From the NCBI GenBank assembly GCA_025210735.1, contig JAOARD010000043.1, positions 96,609-160,608 on the forward strand: DNA of 64,000 nucleotides, written 5' to 3'. Position 1 is the stretch's first letter, and each line of letters starts with the position of its first letter. This stretch comes from Bacteroidales bacterium. Its GTDB lineage: Bacteria; Bacteroidota; Bacteroidia; Bacteroidales; UBA6680. The position numbers and the translations under genes were made by a program. Below the pieces are notes generated by a model that saw nothing but the letters and a program-made list of their open reading frames with translations, made no database searches and was not told the DNA's origin. Below, one piece after another: positions 52,286 to 62,028 of the stretch.

Positions 52286-54709
52286 ATGAAGTTTAAAACA
52301 ATTTTTATTCTCCTGGCTATGTTTGCTGTAACAGGGTACGCGCAGCAAAGAGCCGGTGCTAGAGGGAAGATGAGCAGGGAGAATATGCCAAAGGTGACAC
52401 TTAAAGGGAATGTGATTGATGCAGATACAAAGCGTTTTGTTGAGTATGCAAATGTTGTTTTGTACAGAATGCGAGATTCATCGTTGGTAACCGGAGCAAT
52501 GACTGATGGAAAGGGACACTTTACACTGAAGAATGTAACCTACGGAAAATATTATCTGGTAGCAGATTTTCTGGGATATCATAAAACCACAATTAAAAAT
52601 ATTACGATTAAACCAGGTTCGCAACCAGCAAACCTTAAAAATATTGCGATAAAACAATCTACAATAGCAATGGATGCAGTTGAGGTTGTAGGAGAGAAGG
52701 CTGTTGTTGAGTATAGGATTGATAAAAAGGTTGTTAATGTAGATAAAAATATTGCTGCTAATGGAGGTACCGCTGCCGATGCTTTGCAGAATACTCCGGC
52801 TGTAGATACCGATATTGAGGGTAATGTAACGCTGCGTGGTAGTTCAAGTTTTACTGTTCTTATTGATGGTAAACCTTCTATACTGGAGGGTAGCGATGCT
52901 CTTAATCAGATACCTGCAAATGCTATAGAGAATATAGAGATAATTACAAACCCATCGGCAAAGCACGATCCGGACGGTACAGCGGGTATTGTAAATATTG
53001 TTACAAAACGTAACAAACTGGAGGGGCTTACCGGAATGGTTAATGCTAGTTATGGTACAGGACCAGATTATGGCGGAAGTGCACAGCTTAGTTACAGAAC
53101 AGAGAAGCTTACATTGTCAACAGAGTTTAATTATCGCAGTGGCGATAAGAACTTTAACGGGAACGAATATCGTTATAACGGAACCGATAATATAAAATCT
53201 ACCAGCGATGGTGGACGTAACAGAAGTTTCTCATCGTTTAAACTTGGTGCAGATTACCTGTTGTCTGATAAGAATACCATAGGGTTAATTGGCGGATATA
53301 ACAATTTTAGTATTGAGCGTAAGAGCGATGCAGAGTACAGAAAATGGATGACAGGTAATGATCTATATGCAAATACATTTAATACATCGCTTGTTGACCT
53401 TGAGGTTCCATCGTACAGTATTACTCTTACCGATGAACATAAGTTTGGCAAAGATCATAAGCTGCTTACCACATTCTACTATCGCAGAAGTGAGCTTGAT
53501 AAGAAAGATGGATCAAGCGTTAATAATATTCTTGGTGGTATACCTGTTGGTAATGATGTAACATCTAAACAGGATAATACGCAGACTGATGCACGTAACG
53601 GACTAAGGTTTGAGATAGATTATGAGCGTCCGGTAGGTGAAAAAGGCAAGGTTGAAGCAGGATATAACCTTAGGGTTGACAATGCAGATATAGACAATAA
53701 CTCAATTATAAATAATCAGGGAAATCCTACTGTTACAGAGCTTAGTAATTATGAGTTCGACAGATCTATACATGCACTGTATGCAACATACTCAACACAG
53801 TTATCTAAGTTAGATGTAAAACTTGGTTTAAGAGGAGAGTATACCGACAGATTGCTTACAACGTCAGATAATAAAGAGTATGATTTTAGTAAGGTGGCTT
53901 TATATCCTAGTGCATACTTTACTTACAATATCTCTAAAAAACAACAGGTACAGGTAAATTACTCGCGCAGGGTAAATCGTCCACGCGATCACTTTTTGAA
54001 TCCACTTGTATTCAGATCAGACGGAGAGAGCTCTTTTCAGGGTAATCCGGATCTTGAGCCAGAGTACGCAAACTCATTTGAGCTAAATTATCAGTACAGA
54101 TTTGGTGCATCGTTTATCTCGCTTGAGGGTTATTATAGAAAGATTGATAATAAGATGTTCCGTTTTCAGGAGACAGTAGGTAGCAAGGTGGTATCTACCA
54201 TTAAAAACCTTAACTCCGATCAGCGACTTGGTATTGAGTTAATGGGTATGGCAAAGCTTTTCAGATGGTGGAGTCTTACTCCGTCGGCAACATTCTACTA
54301 CTCACGATTAGAGGAGAACACAATTGTAGAGAGCAATAGCTGGAATGCACGTTTGAGTAATACATTCAGACTGCCAACACAAACATCGTTACAGATTGAT
54401 GGTAGATACAGTGCACCACGATCTACGTTGTACGGAGAGAATGCTGAATCGTATTTTGTTAATGTAGCTGTAAGACAAGGACTGTTTAAGAATAAGGCAT
54501 CGGTAACATTCAGTATTTACGATGTATTTAATACACGTAAAAGAGAGTCGTTCTCGGTTCCTCCGGGAGGATATACAATTGATAGCGAGTTCTTTCATGA
54601 AGCACCAATATATAAAGTTAGCATTAGTTACAGGTTTAATAACTATAAGCGTAACAGAGGTAACAAAGGTAATGGTGGTTCAGAGATGGACTATGGTGAC
54701 TTTATGTAG
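52286..54709 (+). CDS. Outer-membrane beta-barrel protein with carboxypeptidase-regulatory and plug domains (TonB-receptor-like)
   Basis: From the ATG at 52286 the protein has 807 residues: signal peptide (MKFKTIFILLAMFAVTGYAQ), CarboxypepD_reg-like domain (VTLKGNVIDADTKRFVEYANVVLYRMRDSSLVTGAMTDGKGHFTLKNV), plug-like domain (ALQNTPAVDTDIEGNVTLRGSSSFTVLIDGKPSILEGSDALNQIPANAIENIEIITNPSAKHDPDGTAGIVNIV), then a long barrel of alternating strands. This is the outer-membrane beta-barrel family common in Bacteroidetes; a TonB box is not evident. An upstream in-frame TTG at 52241 overlaps the -7 element, which argues for the ATG. Confidence 0.88.
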   Translation: MKFKTIFILLAMFAVTGYAQQRAGARGKMSRENMPKVTLKGNVIDADTKRFVEYANVVLYRMRDSSLVTGAMTDGKGHFTLKNVTYGKYYLVADFLGYHKTTIKNITIKPGSQPANLKNIAIKQSTIAMDAVEVVGEKAVVEYRIDKKVVNVDKNIAANGGTAADALQNTPAVDTDIEGNVTLRGSSSFTVLIDGKPSILEGSDALNQIPANAIENIEIITNPSAKHDPDGTAGIVNIVTKRNKLEGLTGMVNASYGTGPDYGGSAQLSYRTEKLTLSTEFNYRSGDKNFNGNEYRYNGTDNIKSTSDGGRNRSFSSFKLGADYLLSDKNTIGLIGGYNNFSIERKSDAEYRKWMTGNDLYANTFNTSLVDLEVPSYSITLTDEHKFGKDHKLLTTFYYRRSELDKKDGSSVNNILGGIPVGNDVTSKQDNTQTDARNGLRFEIDYERPVGEKGKVEAGYNLRVDNADIDNNSIINNQGNPTVTELSNYEFDRSIHALYATYSTQLSKLDVKLGLRGEYTDRLLTTSDNKEYDFSKVALYPSAYFTYNISKKQQVQVNYSRRVNRPRDHFLNPLVFRSDGESSFQGNPDLEPEYANSFELNYQYRFGASFISLEGYYRKIDNKMFRFQETVGSKVVSTIKNLNSDQRLGIELMGMAKLFRWWSLTPSATFYYSRLEENTIVESNSWNARLSNTFRLPTQTSLQIDGRYSAPRSTLYGENAESYFVNVAVRQGLFKNKASVTFSIYDVFNTRKRESFSVPPGGYTIDSEFFHEAPIYKVSISYRFNNYKRNRGNKGNGGSEMDYGDFM

Positions 54710-54737
54710 TCATAAATATTAGTACACAACCAGTTGA

Positions 54738-54778
54738 AGCCCTTTTGCTATTACAGCAAAAGGGCCTTTTTTTGTTTT
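54738..54778 (+). terminator. Terminator after the outer-membrane barrel gene
   Basis: GCCCTTTTGCT and AGCAAAAGGGC form an 11-bp stem with a 5-nt loop, followed by CTTTTTTTG. The convergent T9SS cargo gene ends within it. Confidence 0.88.
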
Positions 54779-57191
54779 ACTGTTTAATAAAACGAGTTGT
54801 GTAGCTAGTGTTTGTAGCCTCTATTGTTATTATATATGATCCGTTTTTAAGGGTTGATATATCTACATAATTGTTTGTGAGAGCTTTGCTTATCATCAGT
54901 CTGCCGCTGGTACTGTATATTTTAATATCGGCTCCTTTAAGTTCAGATATATCAATATCAAGATATATGTTGTTGGTGGCCGGATTTGGATATATATCTA
55001 TATTATTACCTGGTTTCTGTTCAGATATAGCTGCGTTTTTACCATCAAGTATATACAGATATCTTGTTTTTGTAATGCTTTCGCCTTCTGTGTCGGTAGC
55101 AGTTATCTCAAGCTCAAATATATATTTGTCCGATGGCAAATCCTCTTTTAAAATCAGTATCTGATTATCTATGGTAAACAGGTTATTATCTCCTCCCTCT
55201 TTAAGTGCAAAAGTCCCGAATCCTGCATCTTTGTCTTTCATAAACAGTATAGCTACAGGGTTTCCGGCTTTCCACTCTTTATCAATAATAGCATTGCTTA
55301 ATCCAATATCGGTAGGCGGGGTGTTTGTTGTAGTGCTGTTTGAGGTAACAATAATTCTGAATGTTTTTGTAAACTCTATACCCTCTGTATCTGTTGCCTT
55401 TATACCTATCTTAAACTCCTTCTCGTTATTAAATCTCGATCTTGCTCTTACAATATTATTATCTACAATAATGTATTTGTTACCATTCTCGCTGCCAAAT
55501 GTTGTATAGGTGTTATCGCCTGAATTTTTATCCTCATCAATAGTATTAAGGAATCCGATAATATCGCCGGTGTTATTTCCAATAGTAATAGTGTTGTCAG
55601 ACAGTATTATATCAGAGGGTGTATCGTTAACATCTTTTACAATAACCTTCATTATACCAATGAATTTAATATCCTCTGTTTTGTGTTTGGCAACAACATA
55701 TATACTACACACAGGCAGTTCCTCATAGTTTATACTCTTTGAGATAAGTGTTGTGCCATTAAGTGTAAACATATAGTTATTCATCTTTCCGGCAGGTAGC
55801 TCAATAGTATAATCGTCAATTGGTTTTAACAGTCCGTCTACCTCGCCAAGCAGTGTAATATTTCCAACTTCAGTTTCGCTGTTTTCTGGTATGGTTTTAA
55901 AGTTGTTGCTGAATTTTGCAACGTTAATAATATCTGAAGAACCCGGTGTGCGGCTTATTGTAAATGTCTTTACAAGTGATTGCCCGTGTTTATTTACCTT
56001 CTCCACTTCAATTTCATATGTCTCAATAGACTGATATTTGAATAGTTTTTCTGTGGTAGTAAGTATATTTCCGTTTATTATCCTGAACGACTCGTTCTCT
56101 TTTTTATCAGTTAACTGATAGTACATACCCTCTTCCGGAGTAAATATTCCTACAACTGCACCGCTGAATAGTTTTGCAGCAACCTCTTTCTGCGACAGGT
56201 CAAAATCTTTAATGGTTTTATCTCCGTTTATCAGTACCGGAAAGTTATGGCTGTAGTGTATAAGTTCCGGTAATTTTGAATTTGTTACCTTACAACGATA
56301 ATATCCGGCAACATCTTTGTTAAAGTCAGCAATAGTTAACTCGGGTGATGTTGCTCCGGGTATATCTGTTCCGTTAAGCTCCCACTGATATCTGTTTTCC
56401 GGATGAGGAAGTTTAAAGTTTAAGGTGTGCGATTCGCCCTTGTTAACTGTAACAGCATCTGGTTTTGTGCCCATAGCTTTTTGCGGAGCATATATAAAGG
56501 TATGCGACTTAGGTTCTGCCGTAAAGTATAGTGCAGCTATTCGTCTGTCAAAATGTTTCTTTACAGAGAGAAGGTCTGTAAAACTAATGTGATTATTAGA
56601 TACATTGAGAGTGTCGATATTATGGCTCAAACATGAGTAACGAAACATATTGTCGTTAAAGCTGTTTTCGTTCAGTTTTGTAATGTCATTAAAGCTTATA
56701 TCAAGCGTGTACAATCCCTGATTTTCGCCAATATGATCTTTGTCTATAATTGCATTAAACTCTTTTAGTTTGTTATGGCTAATATCAAGTTTAGTCAGCC
56801 CGTATAGTTTATATTTACCGTATGCAAAATGTGGCGATATAGATGATATATTGTTGTGAGCAAAGTTTACCACTTTATGCGACATAGCCTCTATTTGTGG
56901 TTCGCTATTATCTAGTGCAGGGTGAAAAAACGATTTCGGAATATCTCCGCTCATATTGTTAAATGTAATATGATACTCCTTCACAACTTTTATCGAAGAA
57001 CCCCAGGGCATAAGTAAAATTCTTGGATTGGTTTGTCTGCTTGCCAGTTCGTCCATGTTTTTTACTTCCCAATTATCTCCTCCGGTATATCTGTACAGAG
57101 AGTCAAATGCTGCTCTGTTTACTTTTGAGATCTGCTGCGCATTTAAACTTATAGATATAAAGGCAAGAATTATGATGTAGATATTCCGCAT
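54777..57191 (-). CDS. T9SS-secreted multidomain protein (LRR-like, Ig-like, cadherin-like, type A sorting domain)
   Basis: The 804-residue protein has a signal peptide (MRNIYIIILAFISISLNAQ), a leucine-rich region (VNFAHNNISSISPHF, LTKLDISHNKLKEFNAI, LYTLDISFNDITKLNENSF), an Ig-like domain (YQWELNGTDIPGATSPELTIADFNKDVAGYYRC), and cadherin-like repeats with calcium-site motifs (DVNDTPSDIILSDNTI, NTPPTDIGLSNAII, DKDAGFGTFAL). It ends in a type A sorting domain (NIDIYPNPATNNIYLDIDI ... IKIYSTSGRLMISK ... GSYIITIEATNTSYTTRFIKQ). It is most likely a surface or secreted adhesin-like protein. Confidence 0.88.
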   Translation of the reverse strand: MRNIYIIILAFISISLNAQQISKVNRAAFDSLYRYTGGDNWEVKNMDELASRQTNPRILLMPWGSSIKVVKEYHITFNNMSGDIPKSFFHPALDNSEPQIEAMSHKVVNFAHNNISSISPHFAYGKYKLYGLTKLDISHNKLKEFNAIIDKDHIGENQGLYTLDISFNDITKLNENSFNDNMFRYSCLSHNIDTLNVSNNHISFTDLLSVKKHFDRRIAALYFTAEPKSHTFIYAPQKAMGTKPDAVTVNKGESHTLNFKLPHPENRYQWELNGTDIPGATSPELTIADFNKDVAGYYRCKVTNSKLPELIHYSHNFPVLINGDKTIKDFDLSQKEVAAKLFSGAVVGIFTPEEGMYYQLTDKKENESFRIINGNILTTTEKLFKYQSIETYEIEVEKVNKHGQSLVKTFTISRTPGSSDIINVAKFSNNFKTIPENSETEVGNITLLGEVDGLLKPIDDYTIELPAGKMNNYMFTLNGTTLISKSINYEELPVCSIYVVAKHKTEDIKFIGIMKVIVKDVNDTPSDIILSDNTITIGNNTGDIIGFLNTIDEDKNSGDNTYTTFGSENGNKYIIVDNNIVRARSRFNNEKEFKIGIKATDTEGIEFTKTFRIIVTSNSTTTNTPPTDIGLSNAIIDKEWKAGNPVAILFMKDKDAGFGTFALKEGGDNNLFTIDNQILILKEDLPSDKYIFELEITATDTEGESITKTRYLYILDGKNAAISEQKPGNNIDIYPNPATNNIYLDIDISELKGADIKIYSTSGRLMISKALTNNYVDISTLKNGSYIITIEATNTSYTTRFIKQ

Positions 57192-57487
57192 AATAATAGA
57201 TTTTGTTATTAAATAAATTTTTTGATTTTTTGTACTCCAAAATTATTAATAGCTTGATTAAAAGGGATGTTAATCTGTTTACATTTAGTTAACAGAACGG
57301 GCTGTAGAGAGCTTTTGGGTTACAATATGGTATCGGTGTATATAAATGATATATGTTGTGCAAATAGAGTGTTTATTAGACTTAATTTAGCATCTGAAAT
57401 GTTATGGTTAAGCAGTGGTAAGATTAGTTAATGGCTGTTTTTACTGTTGTATATTTATTAATTTATTAATGAAGTGTAGCTTTTGTT

Positions 57488-59356
57488 ATGAGGTTTAGTG
57501 TTGTTGTTGCTTTTATTGGGGTTATGTTTATTTGTTGTAGCAATGTCTGTTCTCAGCAGGCAAGTGATGTAACCAATCTTAAGCGTTTGATACATACAGA
57601 TGCAGATAGTGCGCGTACTATTATTGATAGTATAATATTTAATCATAGAGACAACACAGGACTTGACAGATTATCTGAGTTATATCAGTTATCGGCAAAG
57701 ATGTATAGTAGTGCAGCCAGATATAATCTTGCGCTTAAGGATATTAATCAGGCTTATAATATTCATCTTACTATAAAAGATTCTGTAAATCAGGCTGAGG
57801 ACAGGTTTATAAGGTGTGAGATATTGTGGAATAGTGGTTTGGCTGATGATGCAGAGCAGAGACTTATTAAACTGAATAAGTTTCAGAAACAGATTGATGA
57901 TAAGGAGCGTATTGAGACTCTGTTTATGCTTGCCAGTGTTTATCATACCAGAGGCAAGTATCTTAAGGGGATAGATCTGCTTGATAGTATTGAGAAGGAG
58001 TTTTATAATGGTATGAAGAGTAGTAAGAGAGCCGGATTTCTTAATCTGAAAGGGATATTCTGTATTAATCTTGAGAGGTATGATGAGGCTGAAGGCTATT
58101 TTAATAAGGCGTTGATTATAAACAGACAACTGAATGAGGATATAAATGTTGGGATTAATTATAATAATCTTGGTAGGGTAGCTTTTAAAAGACGGAATTA
58201 TGAGAAGGCGCTAGGGTTGTATAAGAAGGCGTATGATATTGATAACAGATCAGGTAATATTAGCGGGTTAATGACTAAAGCTGTAAATGTTGCTGCTGCA
58301 TACTATAGGTTAGGCAATTATAAAGAGTATAGTGCTATAACCAAAACAAATTTGAGGCGTGCCTTGGATAGTAAAAATATGAGGATTCTGAAGACAATAT
58401 ACTATAATGAGGGACTTTACTTTGAGGAGAAGAGCTCTTTAGATAGTGCGTTGATAATGTATAACAAGGTAAAGGATATTGCAAAAGAGACAGATGATAA
58501 AGAGGGGTTGATGCTTATATATAATAAGCTTGCAAAGATATATAGTTACAGAGGCGAGTATAAGTATGCGTATTGGAGTAAACTGAAATATGATGCCAAC
58601 AGGGATAGTTTTGAGAAGGATAAGGGAGTTGAGGAGAGAAATGCATCGGAGTTAAGATATGAGCTTCTGAAGAGTGAGAGTGATAGCAGAATTTTAGAGG
58701 CTAAACTAAAGGGTAGCGAGTTGGAGTTAAAACTGGTTAAGCGTAACAGGCTTATTATATTATTGGTGGTATTGTTGTTGTTGCTTCTGGCAATTGTGGT
58801 AATACTGTTGTATCGTAAAAGGTATTTCAGGGCTGTTACAGATAATAAGAGTAAGAGCGGAAAGTTAGATAAGAGCAGTGAGATTATTGAGGTAAAGGAT
58901 TCGGTTATTGGGAATTATAGTAAGCGTTTAAAATATACAAAAGAGGAGCTTGATCAGTTAACGTATATACTTGTAAATATAAAAGATACGATAAATAGTA
59001 CATTTAATATTATCAGGAGGATACGTGCAGGAGAGCAGATAAAGGATAAACAGTTGTCTGTAGTTGAGATAGAGCTTTCTGACAGTATAACCTTTCTGGA
59101 TGAGTCGCATGTAATTAAATATTCGCTTAAGAAACAGGATAGTGACCTTAGAGCAAGGCTACTGAATGAGTTTCCGGACTTAACGCGTAATGAGCAGGAG
59201 TTGTGTATAATGCTGAATCTTGGTTTTAGTGTTAAGGAGATATCGGGCAGGAATAATACTACAACAAAGAGTGTTGAGGTGGCACGATACAGGTTAAGAA
59301 AGAAGTTGGGGTTTGATGATAATGACTCGTTTTTAGATAAAATAAAGAGTGTATAG
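57488..59356 (+). CDS. TPR-containing membrane protein with C-terminal LuxR-type HTH
   Basis: The 622-residue protein has a signal segment (MRFSVVVAFIGVMFICCSNVCSQ), TPR units (ALKDINQAYNIHLTIKDSVN; FLNLKGIFCINLERYDEAEGYFNKALIINRQ; YNNLGRVAFKRRNYEKALGLYKKAYDID), a membrane helix at about 418-438 (RLIILLVVLLLLLLAIVVILLYRKR), a coiled-coil stretch and a C-terminal HTH (LTRNEQELCIMLNLGFSVKEISGRNNTTTKSVEVARYRLRKKLGF). This is the common Bacteroidetes TPR-LuxR architecture, in which the periplasmic TPRs presumably sense a signal and the cytoplasmic HTH regulates genes. It could control the T9SS or DUF1566 neighbours (inference). Confidence 0.85.
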   Translation: MRFSVVVAFIGVMFICCSNVCSQQASDVTNLKRLIHTDADSARTIIDSIIFNHRDNTGLDRLSELYQLSAKMYSSAARYNLALKDINQAYNIHLTIKDSVNQAEDRFIRCEILWNSGLADDAEQRLIKLNKFQKQIDDKERIETLFMLASVYHTRGKYLKGIDLLDSIEKEFYNGMKSSKRAGFLNLKGIFCINLERYDEAEGYFNKALIINRQLNEDINVGINYNNLGRVAFKRRNYEKALGLYKKAYDIDNRSGNISGLMTKAVNVAAAYYRLGNYKEYSAITKTNLRRALDSKNMRILKTIYYNEGLYFEEKSSLDSALIMYNKVKDIAKETDDKEGLMLIYNKLAKIYSYRGEYKYAYWSKLKYDANRDSFEKDKGVEERNASELRYELLKSESDSRILEAKLKGSELELKLVKRNRLIILLVVLLLLLLAIVVILLYRKRYFRAVTDNKSKSGKLDKSSEIIEVKDSVIGNYSKRLKYTKEELDQLTYILVNIKDTINSTFNIIRRIRAGEQIKDKQLSVVEIELSDSITFLDESHVIKYSLKKQDSDLRARLLNEFPDLTRNEQELCIMLNLGFSVKEISGRNNTTTKSVEVARYRLRKKLGFDDNDSFLDKIKSV

Positions 59357-59436
59357 AGTTCTTTTAGTTGACAATAATGTGTGTTCTGGTCAATATTTTG
59401 TAATTTAAACATATGGTATAATCAAAACACACTTTT

Positions 59437-60651
59437 ATGAAACTCAGAGACTTGATTTTTGGATTTATAGCTATCGTTGTCCTGTTCTCATGTAAGAAGG
59501 ATGACGATGATAATAAAAAGACGGAGCTTCCTACACCGGAAAAACCTTATATGATAGTTGATACAGGTGTTAAGGACTACTATAGCGCAGATGCTTTAAT
59601 ATCAGCACCATCTTCAGGATCTGATTTCTACGGGCAGGATGCCCACTATTCAGGTAATCAGCCATCGTATACAGATAACGGAGACGGAACAATAACAGAT
59701 AATGTAACAGGTTTGATGTGGGCTCAGGATATGGGTGATAAGGTGACGTTCAGTGCGGCATCGGCAAAGGCTACTTCATCGGAGCTTGGTGGATATACCG
59801 ATTGGCGGTTACCAACTATTAAGGAGTTGTATTCGCTTATTCTTTTTACCGGAAAGGTTCAGGGACAGACTGCTATTAATAAGTTTATTGATGTCAACTA
59901 TTTTAATCAGCCTCTTGGTAATACATCTGCAGGAGAGCGCGAGATTGATGCTCAAACATGGTCGGCAACCGAGTATGTGGGGCGTACAATGAATAATGAC
60001 GAGACTGTATTTGGTGTAAACTTTGTTGATGGGCGTATTAAGGGCTATCCGAAGTATAAACCGGGAACCACAACGGGCAATACAATGTATGTAAGGCTTG
60101 TAAGAGGGAATACATTGTACGGTAAAAATACATTTACAAATAACGGAGATGGTACAATTACCGATAGTGCAACAGGACTTATGTGGCAACAGGCTGATGA
60201 TGGTGTATCGCGTAACTGGCAGGAGGCTTTAGCATATGCAGAGGGTCTTTCTCTGGCAGGTAAGAGCGATTGGCGTTTGCCTAATGCGAAGGAGTTGCAG
60301 AGTATTGTTGATTATAGCAGATCGCCTCAAACCACAAATTCACCTGCAATAAACTCTGTGTTTACTATAACTTCTATAAATGATCCTGATGGTAATAGCG
60401 GTCATTATCCGTTCTTCTGGACAGGAACAACGCATCTTGACGGAACAAATCCGTATAGCGGTGCTGTTTATGTTGCATTTGGCGAGGGGCTTGGCAAAAT
60501 GAATGGTAATCTGCTTGATGTTCATGGTGCCGGCTGTCAGCGTAGCGATCCGAAGAGTGGTAACAGAGGTGATTATACTAAGTTTCATGGACCACAGGGC
60601 GATGTTCAGTATGTATATAATTATGTGCTTTGTGTGAGAGATGAAGATTAG
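59437..60651 (+). CDS. Lipoprotein with two DUF1566 (Lcl C-terminal-like) domains
   Basis: The 404-residue protein has a lipoprotein signal (MKLRDLIFGFIAIVVLFSCKK, Cys19) and two repeats of the DUF1566 domain: YTDNGDGTITDNVTGLMWAQDMGDKVTFSAASAKATSSELGGYTDWRLPTIKELYSLI and FTNNGDGTITDSATGLMWQQADDGVSRNWQEALAYAEGLSLAGKSDWRLPNAKELQSIV. DUF1566 domains belong to the C-type-lectin-like group and suit a surface ligand-binding role. The linker DDDDNKK after the Cys is an acidic/polar outer-membrane lipoprotein export type. Confidence 0.9.
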   Translation: MKLRDLIFGFIAIVVLFSCKKDDDDNKKTELPTPEKPYMIVDTGVKDYYSADALISAPSSGSDFYGQDAHYSGNQPSYTDNGDGTITDNVTGLMWAQDMGDKVTFSAASAKATSSELGGYTDWRLPTIKELYSLILFTGKVQGQTAINKFIDVNYFNQPLGNTSAGEREIDAQTWSATEYVGRTMNNDETVFGVNFVDGRIKGYPKYKPGTTTGNTMYVRLVRGNTLYGKNTFTNNGDGTITDSATGLMWQQADDGVSRNWQEALAYAEGLSLAGKSDWRLPNAKELQSIVDYSRSPQTTNSPAINSVFTITSINDPDGNSGHYPFFWTGTTHLDGTNPYSGAVYVAFGEGLGKMNGNLLDVHGAGCQRSDPKSGNRGDYTKFHGPQGDVQYVYNYVLCVRDED

Positions 60652-60729
60652 AATGTCTCTTTTTTCCAATTTTTTGATTTCTGTCAGAGGTAGTTTTGTA
60701 ATGTAGTATTAATTAAAACAGTTTCTGAT

Positions 60730-61089
60730 ATGGACAAGATGATTTCATGGGTAGAGATTCCGTCGTTAGATTTTAATCGCGCAACAGACTTTTATAAAAA
60801 GGTTCTTCAAACAGAGTTTAATATTATTGATTCAGAGAAGGAGAAGATGGCGTGTTTTACTACTGGAGAGGGATGTATATTCTATGCAGATGGTTATAAG
60901 CCTTCGCAAGATGGTACAATAGTAAGCTTTAACACTGGTGATAATATTGATGCTGCTATTGCAAGAGTTGAGAAGTATGGTGGTAAAATTGTAACGCCTA
61001 AAACAAAGATTGACGCAGAAGGATATGGTTACTGTGCTCTGTTTATAGATACAGAGGGTAATAAGGTAGGATTGTACGGCGATAAATAG
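60730..61089 (+). CDS. VOC-family protein (glyoxalase/bleomycin-resistance fold)
   Basis: The 119-residue protein has the paired beta-alpha-beta-beta-beta modules of the VOC fold: MISWVEIPSLDFNRATDFYKKVLQTEF and IDAAIARVEKYGGKIVTPKTKIDAEGYGYCALFIDTEGNKVGLYG. Metal-ligand residues are not clear and the substrate cannot be told. It lies just before an AraC-family gene. Confidence 0.88.
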   Translation: MDKMISWVEIPSLDFNRATDFYKKVLQTEFNIIDSEKEKMACFTTGEGCIFYADGYKPSQDGTIVSFNTGDNIDAAIARVEKYGGKIVTPKTKIDAEGYGYCALFIDTEGNKVGLYGDK

Positions 61090-61098
61090 CGAAGAGAG

Positions 61099-61139
61099 TC
61101 TTCCGGTATTTTAATAGAGTGCCGGAAGATTATGTTTTA
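61099..61139 (+). terminator. Terminator after the VOC gene
   Basis: TCTTCCGGTA and TGCCGGAAGA pair (one G-U) around an 11-nt loop, followed by TTATGTTTTAT. The U-tract is interrupted. Confidence 0.6.
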
Positions 61140-61161
61140 TATATTTGTAAAAATAGCATAG

Positions 61162-61974
61162 ATGAAGTTTCTTTCGGCCAGGCCATCGCCTTATTTATCA
61201 GATTATGTTGTTCAGTATTGGGCTATTGAGAATTGTTTGAACAAGGTAGAGGTGTACAGGCATTCAATTATACCAACGGGTCTTTCTGAGATTACATTCT
61301 ATTTTGATGATGTACCTGATGCTATGGATAATAAGCGAACTATATCGGACAGGTATATAGTCTCAGGTCAGCAGAGTAGTGCTTATGATCTGAATGTGAA
61401 GGGTAACTTATCTATGTTTTCGGTTACACTTAAGCCTTATAGTCTGTATCTGCTATTTGGTATTCCTGCCACAGAGTTTACCAATTGTAATGTATCGTTA
61501 AGAGATGTTTTTGCCAGTAGTATTAACCAAATTGAGGACAGGCTTATGTTGGTTAATAGTTTTAAAGAGAGGGTAGAGGTAGTTGAGAGTATGTTATTGT
61601 CTTTAATTGTAAAGAATAGCAGCAGTAATTGTAGCAGAATTATTAACGGAATAGGCTGTATTAGTAATTCGGATAAGGAGTTAAGTCTGGACACTCTTGC
61701 TTCTGATGCGTGTTTATCTAAGAAGCAGTTTGAGAGGGTTTTTGCATCATCAGTAGGTGTTACTCCAAAACGGTTTATGAAGATTGTCAGGTTTCAGAAA
61801 GCTATCTACTATAAGCAACTGAACAGATATATTAGTTTAACTGATCTGGCTTATGCCTGCAACTACTATGATCAATCGCATATGATTAATGATTTTAAGT
61901 CTTTATCAGGCCGAACTCCTGGACAGCTTTTTAGTTCATGTAATCCTTATTCTGACTATTTTAATAATAGTTAG
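61162..61974 (+). CDS. AraC-family transcriptional regulator
   Basis: The 270-residue protein has an N-terminal sensing region of the DUF6597 kind (PSPYLSDYVVQYWAIEN, RHSIIPTGLSEITFYFDD, SGQQSSAYDLNVKGNLSMFSVTLKPYSLYLLFGIP) and a C-terminal AraC double HTH (LSLDTLASDACLSKKQFERVFASSVGVTPKRFMKIVRFQKAIYYKQ and LTDLAYACNYYDQSHMINDFKSLSGRTPGQL). It probably regulates the neighbouring VOC or aldehyde dehydrogenase genes (inference). Confidence 0.9.
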   Translation: MKFLSARPSPYLSDYVVQYWAIENCLNKVEVYRHSIIPTGLSEITFYFDDVPDAMDNKRTISDRYIVSGQQSSAYDLNVKGNLSMFSVTLKPYSLYLLFGIPATEFTNCNVSLRDVFASSINQIEDRLMLVNSFKERVEVVESMLLSLIVKNSSSNCSRIINGIGCISNSDKELSLDTLASDACLSKKQFERVFASSVGVTPKRFMKIVRFQKAIYYKQLNRYISLTDLAYACNYYDQSHMINDFKSLSGRTPGQLFSSCNPYSDYFNNS

Positions 61975-62028
61975 AGTGTTAATGCTTTAATTAAACCAAA
62001 GTAGGCTTGTTAATACTTATAAAAGTAA